Below, piece by piece: positions 1 to 11,501 of a stretch of 64,000 nt of DNA; position 1 is the first letter of the stretch; each line of letters opens with the position of its first letter. A program made the position numbers and the translations under genes. The notes under the pieces were generated by a model. It made no database searches, was not told the DNA's origin, and saw only the letters and a list, made by a program, of their open reading frames with translations. The stretch is from Tetrahymena thermophila SB210. Its lineage: Eukaryota > Ciliophora > Oligohymenophorea > Hymenostomatida > Tetrahymenidae. Where the stretch lies: assembly GCF_000189635.1 (NCBI RefSeq), contig NW_002475946.1:24029-88028 (forward strand), in the 5' to 3' direction.

Positions 1-3000
1 CTTCATTAATTTAGCTTTTGTTTGTCTACACAGTATATTAATCAATTGAAATTCTTTGTGAAATTATTTAAAAGAAAGATAAGTCAGTTTTTTTTAACAG
101 ATTTTTAGAAATATCTAAAAGTTAAACCAAACCTTTTAATTCATTTTAAGTAATTTTATTTTATTTTATGTTAATTAGGGTTTCTATAATTTCTTGTATT
201 AAGAAAATTTTAAATATATCTGAAAAACTCTTCTCGTTGTTCAATACTAAATTATAAACAATCTAAAACGTATTCAAAGATTTTTTTAATAAAGCTTAAC
301 TTTCTTATATTTGTTAATGCTGCGTATGTTATACTTTTACTTCATTCATATGGTCAAAATCCTAATAGATTAAAGAAAAAGCCTATTCTTTCAAACAATA
401 TGCCTTAGAAACTATTTTCTTAGACAGAATTAGTAACTGGTTTTCTGATCTTTTGTTATTTGGATTTATGATTTTTTAATTAATCAAATTTTCATAACTT
501 ATTCCAATGATTTCTAGATGAAATTAAATTGCAGATTCAAAGTATTCAGAAGCTAGTTTATATTCATATTTCATAACAAAAATAACACCCAAATTAAAAT
601 AACATCTACTCAATCCTATTTAATTTCTAAGCTATTAAAATGTGACTTTGGCTTTAGAAAAATGAAAAAGAGTGTTCATATTATCTTATGAATTTTAGTT
701 TTATGCATCAATTTTATAATTTATGAGCATTTCCAAATCTTGAAAAACTTTTTTGATGATTTTCATTTCTAAAAATAATGGTTTTAAACCTTGAAGAATC
801 TTTTGTTTGTCTTTTTCTTCATTTTATTTTTTAAAAGTGTTTTCTTCTTAATAGTTATGAGATAAAATGCTTATCTTACTAAAATTGGAGTGTTTCAATG
901 ATGCATTCACTTGATTAAATGCAATGCTTCTATCTGAGGATTTTTGTGAAGTAGATTGATTTATTAATTTATTAGAATATGAGTCATAAAGAATTTGCTA
1001 ATTTATCACTTATTCAGTTTATTTAATATATTTGTTATCATCTTAAAATTAAAAATTGTTTTTTTATTAATTTTAGCTAGTATGATGAAAATCAAAACTA
1101 TTATTTGAGTTTTTTAACTAATAATTATCCATTATTAAATCTGGAGAGTTATTTTCTTTTATTTTATCAAAAATGAAATAGTCTTTCCCATCATTTTCAC
1201 TCTATTTAAAAGATTCTTCTTCAAATATATTCTTTTATAGATTCTTATTCAATATCTAAGTTTAATTTTGGCTTTCATTTTAGCTATTTTTCCAAATTTA
1301 ATTAGATTTATTTTAATTAGCCTGTATTACATTTTTATATATTGATTTTTACTTCTTTCTTGCTGCTTTCTTTTGAGCTAGAGTTTTTATTTTTTAATTA
1401 CTTTATTTGTATTAATTATATTTTATTGAATTTTTTTACTGCTCCTGATAGCTCTTTTTTAAGAATTCTATTAAAATTTCTATTGGCATTTTGATCGAGT
1501 AAACTTAGAATAGGCCATAATTTATTATAAAAATGATTATTATCGAACAAATCAAGCCAAATTCAATTAATAAAAACATTTTAATTAAACTAGTGCTTAT
1601 AATATTAAACAATTTAAACTGATCACTATTATCTGCTATTACTCTCCCAACCAAAATTATTGCGAAAGAATAAGGCTCTTAATTGTTATTTCCCTTAAAA
1701 TTGCTCTAAATAGGAAGAACAATGCTGACTCTAATAAAAATTAATTATGTTTTAATTATCAAACTTAATAAAGTGAAAATTAATTTATGTTTTTTAAATT
1801 TAAAAACAGGTGAATTTTTAAAAAAATGTTTCACAATTTAATAAATTTTTCTTATTGAAAAAATGAAAATAAAAAATATTTACTATTTTTGGCCAAACCT
1901 CTCCCACTAATAATAAAGTTAGCTCAAACTGGTTTAATTTTCAATTGAATAGTTTCCAGTTTTAATATATTCTATAGTTTTATTTATTTAATCAGAAAAC
2001 TATTATTTTTGTTATAAGCAAAGATCCATTTACTCTTAAGAACTACTGCAAAATTATTTTATATTAAAAAATTCTATATCTGCCCAGGTTGCAACTTATG
2101 GGAAAATTAGTAAAGGATGATATATTGCCTATAATATTTATTTTAAATGATTTAATTAATTAAAATTAACTTTACAAATGTAATATTCTATAATAAATGC
2201 ATTTGTTTATTTATTTATTTACCGATGAATCAAATTCATGAATCAACACAGAATATTAATTTACACTTAAATTAGAGTCAAATAGCTAAACTATATTTTA
2301 CATCGTAAAATCAATAGTATCTACAGAATAAAATTAATTTTCATATTCCATCTAAGTAGATAAACTCATTATTAACTCTCCAGTCAAGGCATCAATGTAT
2401 GGCTAAAATATAAAAATACCTAGTTAAATTAATCATGAAATATAAATTAATTGATTTATTTTGTTAAAATTCTATTTTGCTAATTCAATTAATTTTTTGA
2501 TAAAAGAACTTTTAATAAAGAAGAATTAAATTTAAAATAAAAATTAACAAAACTAATTGTAGATAATAATAATAAACAAAGAATTAATTAAGAATAACTA
2601 AATACTATTTTTATAGGTTTCATTAAAAATGTTAGTAATTTAAAAATTTTTATCATAAATTTCAAAATATTAAATAAAATAAAAGTTAAGAAATTAATTC
2701 AATTTTTAATATTTAATTTTTTAACTAANNNNNNNNNNNNNNNNNNNNNNNNNNNNNNNNNNNNNNNNNNNNNNNNNNNNNNNNNNNNNNNNNNNNNNNN
2801 NNNNNNNNNNNNNNNNNNNNNNNNNNNNATTTTAGAAATAAAATGATTATCTATCTAAATATGTTAATTAAATTTAAAAATATGAAATTTACACTGAGGG
2901 CATTGGTTATTAAACACCAGTATTATCAGAATTATAAATATTACTAATTTATATCAAACCTTATGTGTATGATGCTTAAAATGCAGCTCTTCCATAAAAA

Positions 3001-3782
3001 GATATAAAATCATTCTAAGTTAAAAATGTAAAAAACTTAAATATAATCTGAAAAAGTAAGTATTTATTTATTTATTTATTTTAAAAATGTGGTGATTAAT
3101 TACAGTTTTGATGAAATATTTTTACTATGGAGTTAGTAAATTGAATTTAAATTAGCTTCTAACAAAATAAAGGTCAGCATAAAATATACTTTCATTCAAT
3201 TAGTCATAGACAAATTAAGGACATTCATTAAAAATGAACTCTCTATAAGAGCAAACAGTAAATATTGTTTTAGGATTAACTTTTTTTTAAAAGAATTTAA
3301 GAAAACATTTAATTAATTTTTATATAATATCATACAAATAATTTCTTAATTCTAATATTTTTTTATTAAGCCAGCAACTACTACCATATGCAATTCTAGC
3401 TATTTATTATTATTGTTTTCACATTAAAAAATTAAATGTCAGAAATATTACAAAATAATTTACCTAATTAAAACTATACTCAAGTAAAACTTATGAAGAA
3501 TAAGCAGAATTTTTTAATGTCTGCTACTGCAATTAATTTATCCATTAAATACTATCTTCCTCCCTATATTTTCAAAATATTTATTCTTATGCGCGCTATT
3601 ATAATTCTAATATAAAAATCCTCTTTTGAAATGAAAATAAAGTTATTTAAGAATACAAAGCATACATACCATTCGTTCAGAGCTTTTAATAAAATATTAT
3701 AATAGATTCCCAGTACTAATCCAACTCCAATTATTATAGGCAGTGACACAGTTGCTATAAGTCTTAAAATTATATATTTCAT
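1..3782 (-). CDS. dCache/TPR membrane receptor, copy A (partial)
   Basis: The gene is cut at the left window edge and by the N gap. The start ATG at 3782 begins a short N-terminus with one hydrophobic signal-anchor (residues about 4-27), followed by an intron after the split Trp codon (exon resumes GGAGGAAGATAG). Further exons are visible by alignment with copy B at 4218-8926: the segment with CSYREFIFN (about 3240), the segment with ISFYGRAAF (about 3000), and the distal half of the dCache domain (IDALTGELIMSLS, about 2390-2200). Around 550-780 lies a TPR-like stretch (GLSRCYFNLGVIFVMKYEY). Family knowledge: dCache domains are extracellular small-molecule sensors tethered by a flanking membrane helix. 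Inference: a surface receptor with a cytoplasmic TPR-like scaffold. The gap probably removes the DPRxRxWY signature exon, which I could not find in this copy. The C-terminus lies outside the window. Confidence 0.7.
2729..2828. other. assembly gap (100 N)
   Basis: Exactly 100 N. It lies inside the dCache domain region of copy A, between the ISFYGRAAF exon and the IDALTGEL exon, so copy A cannot be judged intact or broken there. Confidence 0.99.
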
Positions 3783-4217
3783 ACTAATTAAAAACTACTA
3801 ATTATGTTTGTTATTCCTACTTTTATTTTATAATTAAATATACTTAATGTTAATTAATACATATATAAATTACTCTTGACTTCTACTTATTTTACTAAGC
3901 AAATTATTATTGATTTTGGGAATATGTTACTACTCTTAACTAGAATTGTTTAATAAAAATTTATCTTTGAAATAGATAAGTATAATAGGTAGAGGATAGA
4001 CTAATATTATTGATAATTTATATAAAAATCAATAAAAAATTAAATTTATTTATTGTGTTTTCATACAGTTTTTTATTTAAGTTTTTACTTCATTTCATAA
4101 ATCAAATTTTTAAAAATGATAAGAAAATCTTTGAAATTTATAAAAATATACTGAATGCATTTTTAAGTAATTAATAAAACAAACAAATAAATAAATAAAT
4201 TATATGTGTATGATCGA
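3783..4217. other. intergenic spacer between the two Cache genes
   Basis: AT-rich sequence with short AAAT runs (about 4180-4200). I see no coding signal. It would hold the promoter of copy A and the terminator of copy B. Confidence 0.6.
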
Positions 4218-7200
4218 TCATGAGTTATTTAAAATAGTTAAAAATTCATTTTGATTATTAAAATTTTATAGTTCTCTTTATTAGGTTAGCTTAGTGATGA
4301 GTATATTTTCGTCTAAAAAACATTCATAGTTAAAATGTTGGGAAGAGTATGTTTACTTTTGATAACCAGCATCAGAGTATTCTTTAAAATGGAAGATTAT
4401 AGGTTTTTCTTAGTTGGATAATTTGATTTTAATGGTTTTTTTTATTTCAAAATTAAAATCATCATTTTATTATTACTTTGAGAACAGAAGAATTATTTTT
4501 TTTCGATAGCTTTTTTATTCTAATTTATATTCCGTTTCTTCTTTTTAATAAGCTTAAATTGGTGTATCATCTGTTTAATTTTTATTCCATTAATAGATTT
4601 GTTTTAAGTACATTAAATCTTCTTTACTGTATTATTAATGTTAGCCAAGGCAAAAGAATAAAGCCTATTACCAACTTAGTTATTTGTAACATTTTTTTAT
4701 ATCTTGAGTAATATTTTTAGTGATATTTTTTAATGAATCTAAAACCATTTTCCAAATTTAATCATCTTTAATTATTGTAAATGGAATATAAACATCCAAA
4801 TCTGAGTGATAAACAATTATTTTAATTCTATCTTAACTTCTAAAGAAATTAGATTTTTTAATTTTTTCTAAACAAGACTCAAAAGTAGAGTATTGCAACT
4901 AAAATTCAAGTTGAAGTAAAATGACTAAATCTATTGATATGTTTTATTCATATTTCAAGTATTTTTATTCAACATTAATTTATTTAAATTAAAGATTAGA
5001 AAATAATTCATTAATTTGATATATTGCTTTCTTCCTCATTGATGGATTGTAATGAGTACCTTCCTCAATAGACCTTGTAAAATGCAAAATCGCAGTTAAG
5101 TAATTCTAATTTACCTTTTCTTTTAAACCTTATAAAAAATATTATCTACTCTTTTAGAGTTCTTTAATTTAAGATACCTCGTCTAGATAATTTCTTTAAT
5201 ATAAATTCTTATAGGAAAATTAAATAGATTTATTAAAAGATATTTTTTTAAATGGTCCATCTGTTTATTTAGGATTTTCATTTAATTGTTATAAAATTTC
5301 TTCTATTTTATTAAAATATTTTTAAATTTAATCCTTCTGATTTAAATGAATTATCACTTCTGTTATTTCTTATAATAAATAAATTTTGAAAATATGTGAA
5401 AAGCATTCAAAGCTATTTTAAACTATTTTTTAAACTGCTAAAAACAAATTTAAAGATTTTTGCAGTGTTTGTTTTATAAATTGGTTCTTAGTTAAATTAG
5501 ATTATTAATTAGGTTAGCATTATTATTAATTTTATTAATAGTTTTATACATTTTCTTTTTCATGCTGATCATTAATAAAATATATTTATTAAAGAGCTTA
5601 TTGTTTCAAACAATAAGCTTTCGAAAATATCCTTTTAGATAAAATCAATATCTAATTTTAAATACTGTCTTCAGATTTAACTATTTTTAAATTGAGAATG
5701 TTTTCATAATCAATACCAATTACTTCAATTCCTTATTAAACGGATGACTCAAAATATTCTGAAGCTAAACTATATTCATTCATTAAAAGATAAATTAGTC
5801 CTAAATTAAAATAGCATCTGCTAAGCCCAGTTAAATTTTTAAGATTTTAAAATGTTTTTTTAGCCTTTGCAAAGTGGAAAAGACTGTTGATTGTGTCTTA
5901 TGAGTTCTAGTTTTAAGAGTCAATCTAATAATTGATAACACTTTCTAAGTTCTAAAAAACCTTTTTTATAATCTTCATTTCTAAAAATAGAGGTTTTAAT
6001 CCTTTGAGGATCTTGTTTTTATCTTCTTCCTTATTTCTTTGTTACACGCTCTCTAGTTGAGTAATATAATCACTTTACATTGTTAGTCTATTATTTTTTA
6101 GAATTGATACAGAGTGGTTAGTTCGAGGTGATTAATAATTTTAATTTTCGTATGAATCTTCTGCAATTTAATTTTAATGAATATCATTAATATATGTAAA
6201 TTAGCATTGATTAACTTATTAAATTGATATATACTTTGAATTTTAAAAAGTTTATTTTGTTGTAAAATTCTGTAAAGTGCAATTCTCGTTATTATCAGCT
6301 CTCGAGTTAAAATCTTCAAAATTTTATTTATTAGTTTTTTGTTATTTAGAATTAGTATAAAATCTTTGATTTTCATCTAAAGTTTTATCAAGAGAAAGTG
6401 GCTGTGTAATATTTAATCCTAAATTATATATGCTTTATAGATTTTAGTGGTCATTTAATGAAACTTAAATCTAAGTATTTTTTTCATCAATTTTCTTTTT
6501 TTGAATAATGTTGCTAAATATTGATTAATTTGGCTTTTTTTTAGTAGAGTTTAATTATGATGAAAATTGATTTTTTAATTTTTATTATTTTATTGTTGCG
6601 ATACTGGATTATTATTAACTAGAAATTTACTGCATATGACTCCTTTTTAAAAACATAATTAATATTTAAATAGGCTATTGTATTTAGTATACTAAAAAGT
6701 AGCCATAGTTAATTAAAAAAATTATTATTATAGCACTTACTGAAACAAACTCAACTATTAAAGGTATTCTTATAATGTTTATGTCTAAAAGATTAAATAT
6801 TTTAAATTTATCGCTATTATCTATAATTACTTTTACTATCAAAATTATTGCATATGAATATGGCTATTAATTATTCAGTCCTCTAAGCTTGCTCTATATT
6901 GGAAAGATCAGACTAATTCTTATAAAATAATTTAATTAATTGAGATTTAAAATTTCTATTTAATTTTATAAAGACTTTTTTAATTTTAGGATGGATGGAT
7001 GGAAGGATATATTGCATTTTTAATTATTTTAAACCAAATCATTTGTAAAATTTATTTAGATTTTTATACCTTTTTCTCATTTTAATTTTCAATTTTATTC
7101 TAAAATTTAAGAAAGCTTAGAAAATATTTTAAGGTATATTAAATAATTTTTATGGAAATGTAGTAATTATAAATAAAAACAAAAATATTACTATTTTTAT

Positions 7201-8926
7201 CCAAATCTTTCCCAATATTGATACAATCTACCTAAATTAATTTACTACTCTATAGAATAATTCCCTGTTTTTATGAATTCTATTGTTTAATTAACTTATT
7301 GTGATAATTTTTGTTTTTAAGAAAGACATAGTTCCATTTCTTCTTTATTTTTACTACAGAACTAATTAATATTGAAGAATTCTATATCTGGCCAAGATAT
7401 GGTTTTGTAGAAAACTTATAGTGGATGATACAATACCTAATTTATTATTTAATAAATTAAGAAAAGCAATTAAAATAAATATACATATTTAAAAAAAAAA
7501 TACTCTTGCATCAAATTCATGGATTAGGACAGGATAAGATTCAATACTTAGATTACTATTAAATAGAGATATTAGATTTTATATTAAAAAATCTATGCTC
7601 AAGACTGAATAAAATGCATTTTCTTTTTTTACTTAGCTAGAGAGAGTCATCAATAAGTTTCCTACTACCGCATCTTAATAAGGCTAGTATATAAAATTTC
7701 CTATATAAATTTAATAATAATTATAATAGTAATAATAGAAATATATTATATTCGCTTAACTTTAATTATAAGCAGAAAAATATTAATTTAAAATATTTTT
7801 TCATTTGATTGAAAAAAATAATTATATTTAAAGTTATTTAAGGGTATTTATTTGTTTTAAATATTAATAAAATCTACCTTGATTTTATTAAGCATATTAA
7901 TACCAACTTCTACATCTAGGATCATAAGGTTCTACAAAGCTACTTCCAAAACATGTTTCATACTGTGAATCAGTGAAATTAAATGACCTTAAAAGTAAAA
8001 ATTTTTAGTAAATGACTAATTGATTAAATAATATAATTACTAAGAAGGGACACCTGTTAGGACGGAAGTTGTGTCAGAGTTGTAAATATAATTGAGTTAA
8101 ATAATTCCATTAGTTTGCGAAGCCATAAAAGCAGCTCTTGCATAAAAAGAAATGTAATTATTCTATGATTAATTAAACAACATAACAATATATTTATTAA
8201 GTCTAATCTTGTTTGTTTACCATTTGTATGAAATATTTTTATTCAGGTGTAAGTAAGTTAAATTTGAAAATAGACCTTACAAAATAGAGATCACCATAAA
8301 ACAAACTCTAGTTAAGCTATTTGTATATCTATTAGGAGCACTAATTAAAAGTAAATTCTCTATAAGAGCAGATAGAAAAAACTGCATCATAGTTTTCTTT
8401 AGACATTAATAAAAAGTTAATTAATTATTAAAATAATTTTAGATTTACATTTAATTTAAGATGAATCAAATTTTTAAAGTAATGACTTAATGATGACCAT
8501 GTGTATTTCCAGCTATTAATGTTATAAAAAATGTTCAATAATTATTTTAATATTATTTTAGCATTTAATAACAAAATATGTCAAAAAATAAGCCTTATTC
8601 TACCTAATTAAAGCTATATTCCTGCAAAATTTATTGAGAAAAAACTTAATTATATAGCACTTATTACTGCGTTTAGTTTATCCAAGAATTGCTTTCTAAT
8701 TCCCTAACATATTTAATTAATAATATTAGTAGTTGAAGAAGGATGTAATTAATTAAGCATTTGAGTAGACTATATCAAGTGATTTTTTATTTGCTTAAAT
8801 TATTAATGGTTACCATTAATCTAAGGCTTCCCATAATAGTATATAGAATGTAGATAAAACCAAAGCTACTCCAATTATTATAGGTATTGATACTATAACA
8901 AGGAGCCTGATTATTAGTTGTTTCAT
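4218..8926 (-). CDS. dCache/TPR membrane receptor, copy B (multi-exon)
   Basis: The start ATG at 8926 opens a signal-anchor (LLVIVSIPIIIGVALVL). Exon 1 is 8814-8926 (phase 2) and exon 2 is 8604-8703, ending EYSFNQ. Later exons include CSYREFTFN with LFYGDLYFVRS (about 8380-8220), ISFYARAAFMASQ (about 8140), and the dCache signature PYDPRCRSWYQYA (about 7900-7945). The distal dCache half (LLMTLS ... YPVLIHEFDA) lies at about 7680-7500. A second membrane helix (VSAIIIIFLINYGYFLV) is near 6700. Around 5680-5940 is a TPR-like stretch (GLSRCYFNLGLIYLL, NEYSLASEYFESS). The C-terminal domain contains SDLDVYIPFTIIKDDQIW, and the gene stops at TGA 4218-4220. I infer an extracellular ligand sensor with a cytoplasmic scaffold; there is no kinase or cyclase domain. 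Exons between about 5.0 and 7.2 kb are not fully resolved. Copy A is the tandem paralogue. Confidence 0.75.
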
Positions 8927-9772
8927 CCTTTCTTATTCTTCTTAATTGTTTTAATAAATCAATCAAGTGATTGCTTATTAATAATCTAGTATTTTAATAG
9001 ATAAATCATACAATCACCAAAATATTAAATAAGTCTTTTTTATATTTTAATTTAAAATAATGTAAACTAAATTTATTAACAAGACCTAATGCATAATTTC
9101 TTGTATTTTTTCTAAAAATAATGTCAGATTAATTAAACATAACTATTAGTAACTAATCATAGTAATTTTTTCTTACTTTGATAACATAAATTATTTAATA
9201 AATTTTAGAACTCATAGAATAGCTGATACTTAAATATATAAACCTAATTAATTAATTAATTGATTAATAATTGAGTCTATTTTTTTCTACTTAGTTTTGT
9301 AAAAATTTAAGTGATAAACTTTTATTCTTTTTATTCAAAGTTTCTACTTTTAATATTTTTGATTATTCTTATTATTATTTACTGAGTTAAAATATTAATT
9401 AATTAATTAAAAGATATTTAAATAATATTTTCTAGTAGATAGATTGAATATGCAAAATATATTTTTTTTTAATCAGTAAGATACCCAATTAAAAATAAAT
9501 ATTTTGAACAAAAAAATTTGTTTCTTTATTTGTATTGTAATAGTTAAAAAAATTAATAACTTGATCTCTTATTATGATTTATAGGTCAATATTAAATAAA
9601 TAAATACATTCATCCTTTAAGATATTGAAATTATAAAAAATAAAATGAGACATTATTAATTAGTATTCACAAATATATTATTGATTGAATGGTCATTAAA
9701 AAAAATAGTACTATTAAAAAAAAATTATCAGATTTAAATAACTTCAAGAAGTATTCAAATCGTGTATAAAAA
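8927..9772. other. AT-rich spacer
   Basis: No coding signal is seen. The stretch should contain the 5' flank of Cache copy B and the upstream region of the first tRNA-Ser gene. It has AATT and AAAT runs only. Confidence 0.6.
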
Positions 9773-9854
9773 GACACTTTGGCCGAGTGGTTAAGGCGGC
9801 GGCCTGCTAAGCCGTTTCCCTCTGGGAGCGTGAGTTCAATTCTCACAGGTGTCG
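9773..9854 (+). tRNA. tRNA-Ser(GCU), copy 1
   Basis: This is an 82-nt cloverleaf with a 7-bp acceptor stem (GACACTT/AGGTGTC, one G-T pair), a D arm with GGTTAAGGC, and the anticodon stem-loop CGGC-CTGCTAA-GCCG giving anticodon GCU. A short class-II variable arm (CCCTCTGGGAG) and the T arm GTGAGTTCAATTCTCAC follow. GCU reads AGC and AGU serine codons. Discriminator G, no encoded CCA, no intron. A T-rich Pol III terminator follows immediately (ATTTTTATTT). It is identical to the copies at 10268 and 11069. Confidence 0.97.
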
Positions 9855-10267
9855 AATTTTTATTTCAAAATAGATTTTTAAAATCTTCAATTGATTATTT
9901 AGTAGTAATTTGATTTAAAAATATTACAATTTATACATATTTACAGGTGTTAGCTATGTAATAGAAACATTTTTCTTTGCTGGAAGTAAATTTTTATTTT
10001 AAATTATAATAAAAGCTATTTTGTTGAGCTAAATTTAAAATTTTTATTGATAAAAAGCTAAAATATTTTAATTTGACTATGAAACTTAATTATTTGTTTC
10101 ATGTTTCTATTTTCTGATAATATTTTAGTTGATTTTTATATTATTTAGATAGTAAAAAATAATTTAATAATATTATTACATACATATTAATCTATAAAAT
10201 AATAAACAAAGTGATAAATTATTTCCTATTTAGTATCTTAAAATTACTTAATATCAATGATATGAAG
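9855..10267. other. spacer between tRNA-Ser copies 1 and 2
   Basis: AT-rich, with no gene seen. The spacer is not obviously similar to the one between copies 2 and 3, apart from the bases just 3' of each tRNA (ATTTTT). Confidence 0.6.
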
Positions 10268-10349
10268 GACACTTTGGCCGAGTGGTTAAGGCGGCGGCCT
10301 GCTAAGCCGTTTCCCTCTGGGAGCGTGAGTTCAATTCTCACAGGTGTCG
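10268..10349 (+). tRNA. tRNA-Ser(GCU), copy 2
   Basis: Identical over all 82 nt to copies 1 and 3, with the same anticodon (GCU) and variable arm. The upstream bases TATGAAG are shared with copy 3 (TATGAAG), and the downstream bases AATTTTTT form the terminator. This suggests the duplicated unit was only slightly longer than the tRNA itself. Confidence 0.97.
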
Positions 10350-11068
10350 AATTTTTTATTAATTAGATAAAATAATTAAGTATCTTTTGGTTCTTGAAAA
10401 ACATATAAATTAAATGTTTATAAGTACAAATTAAAAAGTTAATATTTAATAAAGTATTTTTAATTCTAGTAAGGGTTAAAATAAATAAATATATCAAGAG
10501 CTTTTTCATACATAGTTTTTTCAATATTAATAAATTTATTTTGAATTAAAAAATAATTTAATAATTAATATTTGTTGCTATGGAAAGAAAATATTTGAAA
10601 TTAATCACACTGACTGAGGTAAATTTAGCATGTTTTATAAAAATTCATATCTGATGCATTAATTTTTGAATTTAAATAATTATTAGAAAATTTAATATTT
10701 TTGCAATTTTATTAAATTAAATTATGATTTTAATAATGTAAGCATTACCACAAAATGTTTAGATATTAGCTGACTTATTAGAGGAGGGAAGGGATTATGG
10801 GTGATGAGTGAATAAATAAAGTAAAACTTATTTATAAACCAACTCAATTCAAAAATGAATACATTCCTAGGTGAGATCCATCCCCCCTTCCCCATTACAT
10901 AGCTCAATATTAAGTAATTTGATAATAAGGTAATAAAATTATTTTTTCATTTATAAATTTAGCTAAGGATTTATCAAAAAGTTTTTTATGTGATTTTAAT
11001 GAAATCATTGATTGAGCTGAAAATGGTCATAATAAATTATCTCACTGAAAAAAATTAATGTTATGAAG
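10350..11068. other. spacer between tRNA-Ser copies 2 and 3
   Basis: AT-rich with no gene. One G/C-richer patch (about 10780-10900) has a purine-rich side (GGGAAGGG) and a pyrimidine-rich side (CCCCTTCCCC) that could pair as a weak hairpin. I see no function for it. Confidence 0.5.
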
Positions 11069-11150
11069 GACACTTTGGCCGAGTGGTTAAGGCGGCGGCC
11101 TGCTAAGCCGTTTCCCTCTGGGAGCGTGAGTTCAATTCTCACAGGTGTCG
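11069..11150 (+). tRNA. tRNA-Ser(GCU), copy 3
   Basis: Identical to copies 1 and 2 (82 nt, anticodon GCU), followed by AATTTTTTTAATTTT as terminator. It lies about 350 bp from the 3' end of the Piwi gene, which is transcribed toward it on the opposite strand. Confidence 0.97.
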
Positions 11151-11501
11151 AATTTTTTTAATTTTGATTTTTAAATAATCAAAATAATTTAATAAAATTA
11201 GATTGCCAATTTTTATTAATATATATTTTTTTATTAAAAGCATGCACAACTTAAGATAGTTTTTATTATACATAATTGTGTTTTAAAAATGAGATATTTT
11301 ACATAAAGTGATTGATTATTATTAAAATAGGATTTTTATTAGAAATATATAATTCAAATACATTGTATTAGATAAAAAAGCTACTTTATTTATTTAAATT
11401 TTAAAGATTATTAATTAATTCTAATTAATAATTAATTTATTAGATTATTATTTTAGTATCCATCCATTTAGATATGAGTAATTCACTTTAGATTAAAATT
11501 T

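Noticed and set aside
4478..4711. Plus-strand 77-codon hydrophobic frame
   Set aside because: Antisense to the C-terminal exon of Cache copy B, which reads continuously to TGA 4218.
6098..6376. 92-codon minus-strand frame
   Set aside because: It lies within the Cache copy B locus but is lysine/isoleucine-rich and out of frame with the flanking exons; judged a shadow or intron.
10722..10907. Minus-strand 61-codon ORF and a purine/pyrimidine inverted patch between tRNA genes
   Set aside because: The frame has no protein-like character, and the pairing is weak.
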